A stretch of DNA of 64,000 nucleotides from JBJHBP01 sp050485645 (GCA_050485645.1 JBJHBT010000017.1:1-64000), one strand, 5' to 3'. Shown: positions 17,329 to 26,190, counted from the first letter of the stretch. The notes: generated by a model not told the origin, from the letters alone. Translations and numbers: made by a program.

Positions 17329-19628
17329 CGTACGGTCTCCATTAACAGCTGTTGTGCTTCCCGGTAGTGGGGCGCAATGTCCAGAGCATACAACAATTGC
17401 TCCCGGCCACGTTCGCGGTCGTCGAGCGCCAGATAGGCACGCGCCATGCGCAGATGCGCGGCGGGTTTATCCTGCGGATCCATGGCCATCATCGCCTGAT
17501 ACTCGGGCAGCGCATCATCAGCGCGACCGGCCCGCATCAGCCAGTCACCGAGCTGCGTATGCAGTGAGACCTGCATCGGCGCCACCCAGATCACGTCTTT
17601 GAGTACAGCCAGCGCCTCATCGTGGCGCTCGGCCTCATCCAGCCAGTCCGCGAGCCGCGTCAGCGCACCGGGGTTGTGTCCGCCGCGCCTGTGATAGTCG
17701 GTGAGCACCTCGATGGCCTGCTCGCGATCGCCGAGTTCATCCAGTGCACGCGCGCTGATCAGATACGCGCTGCCCTGACTCACGTACTCGGGATGAATGG
17801 CGATCGATCTGGCGGCTGCGCCGCGGGCGGCGGGCCAGTCTTCATTCTGTGCCGCCTCCTGAGCAGCACGTTGAGCGTCCTGCCAGTCGTCGAGGTTGTC
17901 CAGCAGACTGCCGAACTGCTGCTGCACATGGGCGGCGAACTCGCGGTCGAAATCCTGTGGCTCGATATCCAGCGCCATCTCGACCGCCTCCGCCGTATCA
18001 CGGCCGTTCCGGTACAGACGCAGCATCTCGGCCAGCGCCTCCTGCCCCCAGCGTGTGGCAATGAATTCGCAGATCAGTCCCGCCTGCATGTACGAGACAA
18101 TGACCTGGCCGCGATAGGTCGGGCGAACGAATCCCTGATCCAGTTCCACCACCGGCAGCATCAGCCCTTCCTTCATGGCTTCGAACACCTGTGGCGGCAG
18201 ATGCCGGCCAGGCAACGGACCGGTGCTCCATTCCTCGAACACCGAGACCCCTTCACTGAACCAGCGCGGCACCAGATGATCGGTCGCACCGAGCGTGAAG
18301 ATGTGCGCAATCTCGTGCCACAGCGTCGTGCCCCAGTGAAATTCACCTTCAGTGCGTGCGGTCGGGCTGTTCATCGCCACCAGATAGCCGAACGCCACGC
18401 CGAGCAGTCCGATGCCGGGAAGACCGGCGGTACGCACGGCGAAGTCATCATCCTGCGGATACAGTTCGACGATCACCGGCTCCTCGAGCTCGAATTCGTA
18501 GCGCTGCGTGAATGTCTCGATGCTGCGTCGCGTCAGATCGATCACGTAGGGGGTCATCACGTCGGCCTCGGAACGATGCAGGCGCAGAATGATGGCCGCC
18601 GAGGCCGGTCGCGGTTCCGCCGGACCACGGTCGGTGGCCTGCGCATCGGCGGCGCGGTCGATATCCAGTTCCACTTCGTGGTGTGTGACGACGAAGTTGT
18701 CGAAGCTGTCGATCAGCCGCAGCGTGTTCGCGATTTTCGCGCTGAACGGATCGCCGCGGTAGGCGATTGCCAGATGCCGCTGCGCCGCGTCCACCTCGTT
18801 GTGACGCAGCAGGTTCACACCCAGTTCGGCGTGCGCCGAGTACAGATCGGGTTTGATGTCGATGGCGCGATTCAGCAGTTCGATCGCCTCGCGGTAACGG
18901 CGCGTGATCACATAGAAGTAGGCAAGGGTCTCGTAGACCTCGCCATAGCGCGGGTTGTACGACAGCGCCCGATCCGTCCAGGGACTGGGCACCGTGCCGG
19001 TCAGCAGGTCCAGCGACGCCTTCAGGGCATAAACCTCCAGCGGCGGATAGGCACGTCTCCCGGCGATCTCCAGTGCCCGCTCCAGTCGGTCCGCGGCCCT
19101 GTCGTAGGCGCTCTCTTCCAGGTCCATCCGTGCAATCAGCAGATGCGCCGCCAGCGCATCGGGTTCCACTTCCAGCACTTCCGCCGTCCACTGCCGCGCG
19201 CGGTCCTCGAAGCGACCGGCCGCAACCTTTGCCAGACCCAGTGTGGCCGGCCAGTAGTCCGGCGCCAGCGCCAGCGCCTCCTGAAACAGACGCACCGCCT
19301 CGTTGTTCTGGTGCGTTGAGATGAACAGTTCACCCCAGCGGGTCAGCACCACGGGATCGTCGGGATATTCGCGGCTCGCAGTCTGGAAGTGCGTATTCGC
19401 ACGGCGCGGATCACCCAGTGCACGCGCAGCCTCGGCGCGTATGAGCGGATCCTCATGGTTGTTCAGCAGCGCGCCGTAACAGCGCGTGGCTTCCGCCTGG
19501 GCGCCACGATTGTGCTGCTGGTCGCATTGGACGAGATCCTCGGGACGGTCCGGCCCGTATTCGATCGCCGCCCAGAGCGCCGGCGCCGCGAACAGCGTCA
19601 GGGCACTCAATGCGGCGCGGCCGAACAT
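17325..19628 (-). CDS. TPR protein with gluzincin metallopeptidase domain
   Basis: 767 residues. A signal peptide (MFGRAALSALTLFAAPALWA) implies export. Residues roughly 30-320 are tetratricopeptide-like helices. The zinc peptidase signature HEIAH is at 438-442, followed by RWFSEGVSVFEEW, which supplies the third-ligand Glu typical of peptidase MA clan proteins. More TPR helices fill the C terminus. It lies 7 bases after the caspase-like gene and overlaps moxR by 4 bases. A periplasmic or surface peptidase associated with the MoxR system is a reasonable inference; its substrate is unknown. Confidence 0.82.
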   Translation of the reverse strand: MFGRAALSALTLFAAPALWAAIEYGPDRPEDLVQCDQQHNRGAQAEATRCYGALLNNHEDPLIRAEAARALGDPRRANTHFQTASREYPDDPVVLTRWGELFISTHQNNEAVRLFQEALALAPDYWPATLGLAKVAAGRFEDRARQWTAEVLEVEPDALAAHLLIARMDLEESAYDRAADRLERALEIAGRRAYPPLEVYALKASLDLLTGTVPSPWTDRALSYNPRYGEVYETLAYFYVITRRYREAIELLNRAIDIKPDLYSAHAELGVNLLRHNEVDAAQRHLAIAYRGDPFSAKIANTLRLIDSFDNFVVTHHEVELDIDRAADAQATDRGPAEPRPASAAIILRLHRSEADVMTPYVIDLTRRSIETFTQRYEFELEEPVIVELYPQDDDFAVRTAGLPGIGLLGVAFGYLVAMNSPTARTEGEFHWGTTLWHEIAHIFTLGATDHLVPRWFSEGVSVFEEWSTGPLPGRHLPPQVFEAMKEGLMLPVVELDQGFVRPTYRGQVIVSYMQAGLICEFIATRWGQEALAEMLRLYRNGRDTAEAVEMALDIEPQDFDREFAAHVQQQFGSLLDNLDDWQDAQRAAQEAAQNEDWPAARGAAARSIAIHPEYVSQGSAYLISARALDELGDREQAIEVLTDYHRRGGHNPGALTRLADWLDEAERHDEALAVLKDVIWVAPMQVSLHTQLGDWLMRAGRADDALPEYQAMMAMDPQDKPAAHLRMARAYLALDDRERGREQLLYALDIAPHYREAQQLLMETVR

Positions 19629-19635
19629 AAGCGGC

Positions 19636-20547
19636 CTACTCCGCCTGCGCCGCGTCTATACGATCCTGCAGCGTTGCCAGCCGCAGCAGCAGCGGTTGCA
19701 GTTCGTCGAAGTAATCGCTGGTGGACAGGGTCTCGCGCCGGTCGCGAAGTTCATCGATGGCGCGCTCGATGTCGTCTCGCTCACGGTACATGCGCTCCAG
19801 AGTCGGGGTCATCGTCACCCGCGCCGCCAGACGCGCGATCTCGAACTGCGCCGCGCCATCGCCCGTGATCCGCGGATGTTCAGTGGCCAGATTGCCGGCC
19901 GACTCGTAGCTGTCGGCCACCCGACGGGCCGTGTAATCGAAGGCCTCCTGCACGGTGATGACGCCGTTGCGGTTGGCGTCAGCCGCCTCGGATGTCAGTG
20001 CATCCGCCCAGTGTTCGGCGAAGCGCGTCGCGTTGCGCTCGTTACCGCTGCGGGTGGCGGTGATCACGATGCGCCCTTCCGCTTCCCAGGACTCCAGTAC
20101 GGCACCGCTGGCACTGGAGGTGTTGACCACCAGCTGCGTACGCGCCGGCAGCGTGTTCAGCAGTTCCGCCAGCTCCTCGCCGGTGGGATCCGGCCCGGGC
20201 AGGTTGTATTTGTAGTGTTCCCCATCGTAGGTGCCGTGGCCGATCAGAAACACTGCCACGCTGTCGGTTGGTCTGAGATCGGCCGACAGGGCCTCGATGG
20301 CCTCGACCAGTGCTTCGCGGGTGGCATGCTCGCCACTGAGCACGGTGACCCGGCTGTCGCTGCCGGTCGTCAGGGCGGCCGCCGCCGCCATTGTGTCCGC
20401 ATGCGCGACGAACGCCTGTTCATAGCGCGGCTCACCGCCCAGACCACTGACGATCAGATAGTGAAGCTCGGCGCGGGCTGGCGACGCGCCAACGCACAGC
20501 GCGGCAATGACCGGGACCGCGGCGGCCATGACGGCACGGCGGCTCAC
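19636..20547 (-). CDS. C13/caspase-fold protein lacking the catalytic Cys
   Basis: 303 residues with signal peptide (VMAAAVPVIAALCVGASPARA). The fold signature of legumain/caspase-like (clan CD) peptidases is present: strand LIVSGLGG, the His motif VFLIGHGTYDG (His104), strand QLVVNTSSASGA and then IVITATRSGNERN. In active members the second motif ends in Cys-x-Ser-Gly; here Ser145 occupies the Cys position. An EF-hand-like loop DANRNGVITVQE follows. GTG 20547 is chosen because it overlaps the upstream TGA (GTGA) and opens directly into the signal peptide; the longer frame from 20628 lies within the VWA gene. Part of the MoxR operon. Confidence 0.75.
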   Translation of the reverse strand: MSRRAVMAAAVPVIAALCVGASPARAELHYLIVSGLGGEPRYEQAFVAHADTMAAAAALTTGSDSRVTVLSGEHATREALVEAIEALSADLRPTDSVAVFLIGHGTYDGEHYKYNLPGPDPTGEELAELLNTLPARTQLVVNTSSASGAVLESWEAEGRIVITATRSGNERNATRFAEHWADALTSEAADANRNGVITVQEAFDYTARRVADSYESAGNLATEHPRITGDGAAQFEIARLAARVTMTPTLERMYRERDDIERAIDELRDRRETLSTSDYFDELQPLLLRLATLQDRIDAAQAE

Positions 20548-22799
20548 AGTCGCCCCCACGCCAGTCGTAGCACCCATTCTCCGGCCTTCAGCAGCAGCAG
20601 CAGCAGAAAGGCGAAAGGCATGTTCCACAGGTCCAGTATGTGTCGCTCGACGATGCCGGCTTCGGAATAGCGCACGGCCTCGGGCAGGCTGTGCAGATCG
20701 CTGAGCGCGAAATAGCGCCCGCCGGTGGCGTCGGCCAGACGTTCAAGCAGCGCGCGGTTGTGTTGAAACCGGAAGTGTTCGGAGACGCCCGCTTCGCGGC
20801 GTACCGCATACTGCGCCGAACCGACCTGTTCACCGTCGACGCCCGCGCTCGCCGAGAAGCGCACCACGCCGGAACCGGACGGATCGTACACGGCCGCGAA
20901 CACGCCACGCTCACCCGCCACCGGCTGCATCGGCAAGGTCGTCGCGGGGCCGCGACCGGTATCCACCGACAGGATGACTTCGGCCGTGTCGGCCGGGTTG
21001 TAGCTGCGATCACGAACTTCGGCACGCAGTTCGATGGCACTGTCGTCGCCATAGAACGTGCGTTCGCTGGTCAGTGTGACCGGAGGCGGACTGTGCGCGA
21101 CCAGCGCCTGCATCAGCTGGCGCCAGAACGTCTCGTGACGCTCGTCGGTATGTGGCAGCTGCATCTGCCAGCGCCATGTACCGCCCGTCGCCAGCACATA
21201 GGCGCTGCCGGCGCCGAAACGCTGATGTGCCAGCAACGGATACACCGTATTGGTGTTTCGTCCCTCGGGGCGCGCCTCAAGCAGCACGGTGGCACCGGGC
21301 TTCAGCGCGCCGGTGGCCTGGTAATCGGCGATGTTGGGCATTTCACGCCACATCGCGGCGTTCGCGGCGTCGTCCACGTCCAGACGCGTAATCAGCGACT
21401 GCACGCCTTCCGGTGTCAGCATCGGGCGTGCGGGCTCCCGCACGAACGTTGGCGCCGAGGGTTCGGGCAGCAGCACCGGCAGCACATCCGCCACTGAAGT
21501 GGAGCCCCAACCGCCATCGGCCAGTCCGCGCTGCCCGCCCAGCAACAGCAGGCTGCCGCCGCGGCGACTGACGAAATCACGCACCATGCGGCGCTGTGCA
21601 GAGGTCAGGGCGGCCGCCTCGATGCTGCCGATGATCAGTGCGTCGTAAGCGAACAGGGTTTCCTCGTCGTCGGGAAAGCCGGATTCGAGCTCCTCGGGCG
21701 ACGCGATGCCCTGGCGATAGAACTTGTTCGGCGTCGTACGCAGCAGCGTGGCCAGGCGTACCGACGATCCTTCCGTCAGCGCTCGCCGCATGAACTTGTA
21801 GTCCCAGCGCGGCTCGCCCTCCAGGTACAGCACCTGGCGGCGCGCGGCGGGCACCTCCACCGGCCGAAACTGCGTGTTGTTGATCAGATTGCGCTCACCG
21901 GGCAGAGGATCCAGCGAGAAACGCAGATCCATCAATCCGGGCTCATCCACATCCAGCTCTATCCAGCGGGTGGTGACGCCGACGCGATCCGGCAGGTTGA
22001 TGGTGCGCGAGGCGATGATCGCATCGCCGTTGTAGACACGCAGATTGGCCTGCGCGGCACGCGCATGGCGGACACTGACCTGGGCACTGACGCTGGAGCC
22101 GGGCAGCACCTGCTGCGAGATGACGACGTTCTCGAGCTCGATGTCTTCGGGGATGATCTCGCGGCCAACGCCGACGGTGTGCACCGGCACACCATGGGAG
22201 GCGATCTCGGCGATGCGTGCGGCGTCGAGGCGATCGGAATTGTCGGCGCCATCACTGACCAGAATGATCGCACCCAGCGAGCCGGACTGTGCGGCACGCA
22301 GCACATCCAGCAGAGCGTCCCCGATATGGGTTACCGCGCCGGGAGGTGGCACGTCGTCGAGCGACGTCATCGCAATCGCATCGCCGGCGAACGCGAACAG
22401 TTCCAGATCGAACTGGGACTGCAGTTCCGGCAGCGCGCGTTCATTCAGTGCGGTAACCGCCTGCTCCAGGCGGGAACGGTCGTTGTCGCCGTAGCCCATG
22501 CTCGCCGAGGTATCAAGCAGCACGGCAACGGAATTCTCCTGAGCACGCAGCGTCTGGGTCATCAGGGCCGGCTGCCAGGCCAGCACCAGCACGACGGCAA
22601 TCATCAGCGCCTGAAGGACGCCGATGACTGCCAGCCGCCCTGGACTGAGCAGCCCCCTTCGACGCGCCAGCATGATCGTGACGGCGATGGCGCCGGCAGC
22701 GATCAGCAGCGCCAGCAGCCAGACCGGCCAGCCGCTCGCGAAGAGGAACTCGCCCCTTTCGTAGGTCGTACGGGAGTACTTGAATAAAAACTCGAACAC
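20544..22799 (-). CDS. Membrane protein with VWA and glutamine amidotransferase-like domains
   Basis: 751 residues. Two N-terminal membrane helices (about 25-45 and 55-75), then a VWA domain with DTSAS at 96-100 and ILVSDGADN. The centre has a class I glutamine amidotransferase-like fold (YDALIIGSIEAAAL, GGSLLLLGGQRGLADGGW) without a visible catalytic Cys, and the C terminus ends in a hydrophobic helix (MPFAFLLLLLLKAGEWVL). Start GTG 22799 follows the upstream ORF stop by 8 bases. First structural gene of the MoxR operon. Confidence 0.85.
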   Translation of the reverse strand: MFEFLFKYSRTTYERGEFLFASGWPVWLLALLIAAGAIAVTIMLARRRGLLSPGRLAVIGVLQALMIAVVLVLAWQPALMTQTLRAQENSVAVLLDTSASMGYGDNDRSRLEQAVTALNERALPELQSQFDLELFAFAGDAIAMTSLDDVPPPGAVTHIGDALLDVLRAAQSGSLGAIILVSDGADNSDRLDAARIAEIASHGVPVHTVGVGREIIPEDIELENVVISQQVLPGSSVSAQVSVRHARAAQANLRVYNGDAIIASRTINLPDRVGVTTRWIELDVDEPGLMDLRFSLDPLPGERNLINNTQFRPVEVPAARRQVLYLEGEPRWDYKFMRRALTEGSSVRLATLLRTTPNKFYRQGIASPEELESGFPDDEETLFAYDALIIGSIEAAALTSAQRRMVRDFVSRRGGSLLLLGGQRGLADGGWGSTSVADVLPVLLPEPSAPTFVREPARPMLTPEGVQSLITRLDVDDAANAAMWREMPNIADYQATGALKPGATVLLEARPEGRNTNTVYPLLAHQRFGAGSAYVLATGGTWRWQMQLPHTDERHETFWRQLMQALVAHSPPPVTLTSERTFYGDDSAIELRAEVRDRSYNPADTAEVILSVDTGRGPATTLPMQPVAGERGVFAAVYDPSGSGVVRFSASAGVDGEQVGSAQYAVRREAGVSEHFRFQHNRALLERLADATGGRYFALSDLHSLPEAVRYSEAGIVERHILDLWNMPFAFLLLLLLKAGEWVLRLAWGRL

Positions 22800-22807
22800 G
22801 ACGGCCC

Positions 22808-22882
22808 TTAGTGCGTATCAACCAACCAATTGACACCAGCAAGGCGCACAAGTGCCGCAGCCGTCACCGCACGCTTCGCCAT
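22808..22882 (-). CDS. 24-residue upstream ORF before the MoxR operon
   Basis: ATG at 22882 has an excellent ribosome binding site (GGAGG seven bases upstream) and encodes a 24-residue peptide beginning MAKRAVTAAALVRLAG. Its TAA ends 8 bases before the GTG start of the first VWA gene, and the stop codon overlaps the AAGG that would serve that gene. This layout suggests translational coupling or a leader peptide. The remaining 217 bases to 23099 hold no other gene; AT-richer sequence near 22970-22985 could contain divergent promoters but I cannot define them. Confidence 0.45.
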   Translation of the reverse strand: MAKRAVTAAALVRLAGVNWLVDTH

Positions 22883-23099
22883 CACCACCCCTCCCTGGCA
22901 CCGGCTCCGCACGGGCGTAAACGCGTGGAGCCGGATCCGGCGACGTCTGTCGTCGCTCAGTATTCGCGGCATAGTATCATCTTCGCGCTGGCGTGCAGCA
23001 GGCACGCAGCAGCCCGCGGATGCGCCTCACAGGGCCTTGCGGAAACAACGCCTGGGGGTCCGCCCGCCACAACAGTCCGTCCCGTATGACGCTGCCCGT

Positions 23100-23375
23100 A
23101 TGACGCTGAATGAAAAAAAAGCCGTGGTCGCCCGATTTCTGCGACAGTGCAACGAATACGCCCGCCACGAGCTGGCGCGCTATCGCACCGAACTGGATCA
23201 GGCCGAAGGCCGGCAGGCGCTGGCACTGCAGGACCGTATCGGTCACTGGACCGCCTACATGGCCTTCAACGAATACACGCTGGAAGAACTCGACGGCGAC
23301 ATGCTGGATTCGTGGTTCGACGAAGTGGACGCGGCGGCAACCGGCAGCAGGCGCGGTCCGGACAGCGGACGCTGA
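23100..23375 (+). CDS. Unknown 91-residue protein
   Basis: Reads MTLNEKKAVVARFLRQCNEY onward: a soluble, charged, mostly helical protein rich in Glu, Arg, Ala and Tyr, with no signal peptide or membrane helix. ATG 23100 was chosen because the upstream part of the frame is Arg/Pro-rich noise. It ends 24 bases before the ThDP enzyme gene, so the two are probably co-transcribed. I do not recognise the family. Low-complexity-free amino acid use supports it being real. Confidence 0.65.
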   Translation: MTLNEKKAVVARFLRQCNEYARHELARYRTELDQAEGRQALALQDRIGHWTAYMAFNEYTLEELDGDMLDSWFDEVDAAATGSRRGPDSGR

Positions 23376-23399
23376 CGCGCCGGCATCTGGAGCATCAGG

Positions 23400-25121
23400 A
23401 TGAGCATCAACAGCGCGGCAAACGCCGCCGTCACTGTCGCCGAAACCTTCCTGCGGTCGCTACGGCATCGTGGCATCGACCATGTATTCGCCAATGCCGG
23501 CACCGATCATGCGCCGATCATCGAGGCGATGGTCAAGCTGGCGGCGCTCGGCGAGCCGCTGCCGAAGTTTGTCACCGTTCCACACGAGAACCTCGCGGTG
23601 GCGATGGCGCACGGCTACTACCGGGTATCCGGAAAGCCGGCCGCGGTCATCGTGCATGTGACGGTGGGAACCGGCAATACGGTCTGCGCGATCATGAATG
23701 CCTGCCGCGACAACGTGCCGCTGCTGCTGATGGCCGGACGCACACCGATTACCCAGTCCGGACACATCGCCTCTCGCACGCACCCGATTCACTGGGGCCA
23801 GGAAGCGTTCGACCAGGGCGCGGTGCTGCGTGAATACACCAAGTGGGACTACGAACTGCGCGGCGGCCAGCCGGTGGACGAGGTGCTGGGGCGCGCGCTG
23901 GATGTCGCCATGGCCGAACCGCGCGGGCCGGTCTACCTGACGCTGCCCAGGGAGGTGCTGGCCGATCCGGATACGAATCCGGCCCTGGGAGCCGTGGCGC
24001 CACCCGCCGCCAGTCCGCAACCCGGCGCCGACCACCTGTCCACCGTCGGCGAGTGGATCGCGCAGGCTGTCTGGCCTGTCGTCGTCACCTCGCATCTGGG
24101 TCGTGATCCGGCCGCGGTGGCGGCACTGGCGGCGTTCGCCGATCGCCATTCGGTACCGGTCGTCGAAGCCAGTCCCACATGCCTGAATCTTCCGTGGGGT
24201 CATCCGCTGCACAGCGGTGTCAGCGGCACCACGCTGCTGGAGCAGGCGGATCTGATCCTCGTCGCCGAAAGCGACGTGCCGTGGTTTCCGCGTGCGTTCA
24301 CACCGGCGCCGCACGCGCGCGTGGTGCACCTGGGCGTGGACCCGCTGTACCAGCGTTATCCGATCCGCGCGTTTCCGGCCGATCTGATCGTGCCCGGCTC
24401 GGCCGCCACCGCATTCACGCTGCTGGATCAGTTTGTCGGCGAACGAACACCCGCCCATCCGGATGCTGCGGCCCGGCGACGACAGGCCGTGGCCGACATC
24501 GTCGCGGCGCGCGCCGCCGCACTGCAACACGAGATCTCGTCGGCGCGCCACAGCAAACCGATCCGCTACAGCGTACTGGCCGACTGCCTGCGCACGGCGA
24601 TGCCCGACGACAGCCTGCTGGTGTCCGAACTGGGCGTCTCACCCGCCCATCTGCAACTGAGTCGCCCCGGTTCGCTGCTCGGCGTGGGCATGGCCGGTGG
24701 CCTGGGTTTCGCACTGGGCGCATCGCTGGGCGCGAAACTCGCCGCACCCGAACGCACCGTGGTCACGACGCTGGGCGACGGCAGCTACATGTTCGGCAAT
24801 CCGACGCCGTTTCATTTCGTCGCCCGCGCGGCAGGTCTGCCAGTTCTTACCATTGTCTGCAACAACCGGCGCTGGCAGGCGGTGGATTCGGCCACACGTA
24901 TCGTCTATCCCGATGGCCTGGCCGCCGCTGAACCGGTCATGCCGCTGGTGGAACTGCAGCCGTCTCCCGAGTTCAGCCTGGTTGCACAGGCATCGGGCGC
25001 TTTCGCGCGCCGCATCGATGACCCCGATGAACTGCCCGAAGCGCTGCGTCAGGCCTTCGCCGCCATGGCCGAAGGCCAGCAGGCACTGCTGGACGTACGC
25101 ATGGAACACGGCCGGCGCTGA
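23400..25121 (+). CDS. Thiamine diphosphate-dependent enzyme, acetolactate synthase-like
   Basis: 573 residues with the three-domain layout of ThDP decarboxylases/synthases. The catalytic Glu is in TVPHENLAVAMAHGYYRVSG near residue 64; the cofactor-binding motif LGDGSYMFGNPTPFHF ends with the Asn pair in TIVCNNRRW. A GGAG ribosome site lies seven bases before ATG 23400. No small regulatory subunit (IlvN/IlvH) is nearby, so a biosynthetic acetolactate synthase is not assured; benzoylformate decarboxylase-like or other ThDP chemistry is possible. Confidence 0.82.
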   Translation: MSINSAANAAVTVAETFLRSLRHRGIDHVFANAGTDHAPIIEAMVKLAALGEPLPKFVTVPHENLAVAMAHGYYRVSGKPAAVIVHVTVGTGNTVCAIMNACRDNVPLLLMAGRTPITQSGHIASRTHPIHWGQEAFDQGAVLREYTKWDYELRGGQPVDEVLGRALDVAMAEPRGPVYLTLPREVLADPDTNPALGAVAPPAASPQPGADHLSTVGEWIAQAVWPVVVTSHLGRDPAAVAALAAFADRHSVPVVEASPTCLNLPWGHPLHSGVSGTTLLEQADLILVAESDVPWFPRAFTPAPHARVVHLGVDPLYQRYPIRAFPADLIVPGSAATAFTLLDQFVGERTPAHPDAAARRRQAVADIVAARAAALQHEISSARHSKPIRYSVLADCLRTAMPDDSLLVSELGVSPAHLQLSRPGSLLGVGMAGGLGFALGASLGAKLAAPERTVVTTLGDGSYMFGNPTPFHFVARAAGLPVLTIVCNNRRWQAVDSATRIVYPDGLAAAEPVMPLVELQPSPEFSLVAQASGAFARRIDDPDELPEALRQAFAAMAEGQQALLDVRMEHGRR

Positions 25122-25186
25122 GCGCCAGGCGCCCGGACGGCCCGGACGAATCCGCTCAAACCCCCACCGGGCGCGTCAGCCCGGCT

Positions 25187-25367
25187 CGTTCATGAACGGC
25201 GACAACGTCAACGCCGGCCTGCTGCGGAGCAGTCCCCTTTCTCGGGGCGTCCGCGGCCATGGACGGCCGCGGCCGAGGCGCATGGACGCTCTTCCGCCGT
25301 CCCCGAAGATAAGGGGGCTGCTCCGCAGCAGACCGGCCACCACCGCGCTCAATCCCGTTCCTGAACG
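25187..25367. repeat. Intergenic palindromic repeat, copy 2 (complete)
   Basis: A long imperfect inverted repeat between two convergent genes. Arms: CGTTCATGAACGG near 25187 against its counterpart ending at 25367; CTGCTGCGGAGCAG at 25219-25232 against CTGCTCCGCAGCAG at 25318-25331; each is flanked by CCGGCC/CCGGTC and C-runs. The centre has its own hairpin (CCGCGGCC 25251-25258, GGCCGCGG 25265-25272) nested in GCGTCC...GGACGC. The right end starts 8 bases past the murU stop. It may fold as a branched RNA stem on either transcript and could serve as a bidirectional terminator. Confidence 0.85.
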
Positions 25368-25375
25368 ATCCGGAG

Positions 25376-26071
25376 TCAACCTTCGCGGCGCAGCCGCCTG
25401 ATCGCGGATCGGGCGCTGTCGAGGCGCTCAGGTGTGCCTGCATCCAGCCACAGGCCGTCGAAGTGCACGCCGTGCAGTGCACCGCGGCCGATGGCATCGA
25501 GCAGCACCGGTCGCATCGGCAGCGGTCCGGCTGGCAGTGCGGTAAACAGTGCCGGAGAAAAGAGTCCGATGCCGGCGTATGTCAGGCGCGGCGCCTGATC
25601 GCGCAGGCGGCCGTGCGCATCCAGCGCGAAATCGCCATCGGGGTGATGCGGCGGATTGTCGACCATGACCAGGGTGCCCGACCATTGCCCTGGATCCGGG
25701 TTGTCCAGCGATCGCAGCAGTCGGGCAAAGTCGAGGCTGCACACCACATCCGAACTGACGACGAGGAATGGCTGATCGCCGAGCAGAGGCAGCGCATGCA
25801 CGATGCCGCCGGCGGTTTCCAGCGGCGGTTCGCCCTCCTCGCTGTAGCGGATGCCGGTCTGCCAGGCGCTGCCGTCGCCCAGCGCGTCGCGGATCTGCTG
25901 TCCTCGGTACGACAGGTTGATGACCAGCTCATGGACGCCCGCCGCCGCCAGCGCACGAATATGGCGCACGATCAGCGGCTCACCCCCGACTTCCAGCAGC
26001 GGTTTCGGTATGCGCCGGGTCAACTCACCCATGCGCTCGCCCCGTCCGGCCGCTAGAATCATCGCCTTCAT
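25376..26071 (-). CDS. murU: Sugar nucleotidyltransferase, MurU-like
   Basis: 231 residues. Opens with the nucleotidyltransferase signature MKAMILAAGRGERMGELT and PKPLLEVGGEPLI, with SSDVVCSLDF as the metal-binding Asp region; length and divergent position next to lptD match MurU, the MurNAc-1-phosphate uridylyltransferase of the peptidoglycan recycling route described in Pseudomonas. ATG 26071 was preferred to 26113 because family homology begins there. In that route MurU works with the kinase AmgK, whose gene normally sits beside it; no such gene is here. Confidence 0.75.
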   Translation of the reverse strand: MKAMILAAGRGERMGELTRRIPKPLLEVGGEPLIVRHIRALAAAGVHELVINLSYRGQQIRDALGDGSAWQTGIRYSEEGEPPLETAGGIVHALPLLGDQPFLVVSSDVVCSLDFARLLRSLDNPDPGQWSGTLVMVDNPPHHPDGDFALDAHGRLRDQAPRLTYAGIGLFSPALFTALPAGPLPMRPVLLDAIGRGALHGVHFDGLWLDAGTPERLDSARSAIRRLRREG

Positions 26072-26077
26072 CGTGGG

Positions 26078-26083
26078 AGTATG
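26078..26083 (-). promoter_or_regulatory. Candidate -10 element, leaderless start of murU
   Basis: CATACT on the minus strand lies exactly six bases before the murU ATG, so transcription would begin at the A of the start codon. No convincing -35 hexamer was found; the same spacing recurs at four other genes in the window. Confidence 0.35.
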
Positions 26084-26190
26084 CGCGCGCCCCCCGGCTG
26101 CCGCGACAGTCAAGACTGAAACCCCGCAACCGCCTGCAATGCCGGTGGCGTCTCCTGATTACGGTTCAACGCACGCATGAGTCCGCTCAT

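Noticed and set aside
17622..19319. 565-codon open frame on the plus strand
   Set aside because: Antisense to the TPR metallopeptidase, whose signal peptide and HEIAH motif show the true strand.
25176..25379. Short ORFs across the palindromic repeat
   Set aside because: Arise from the repeat in several frames; its inverted structure explains them.
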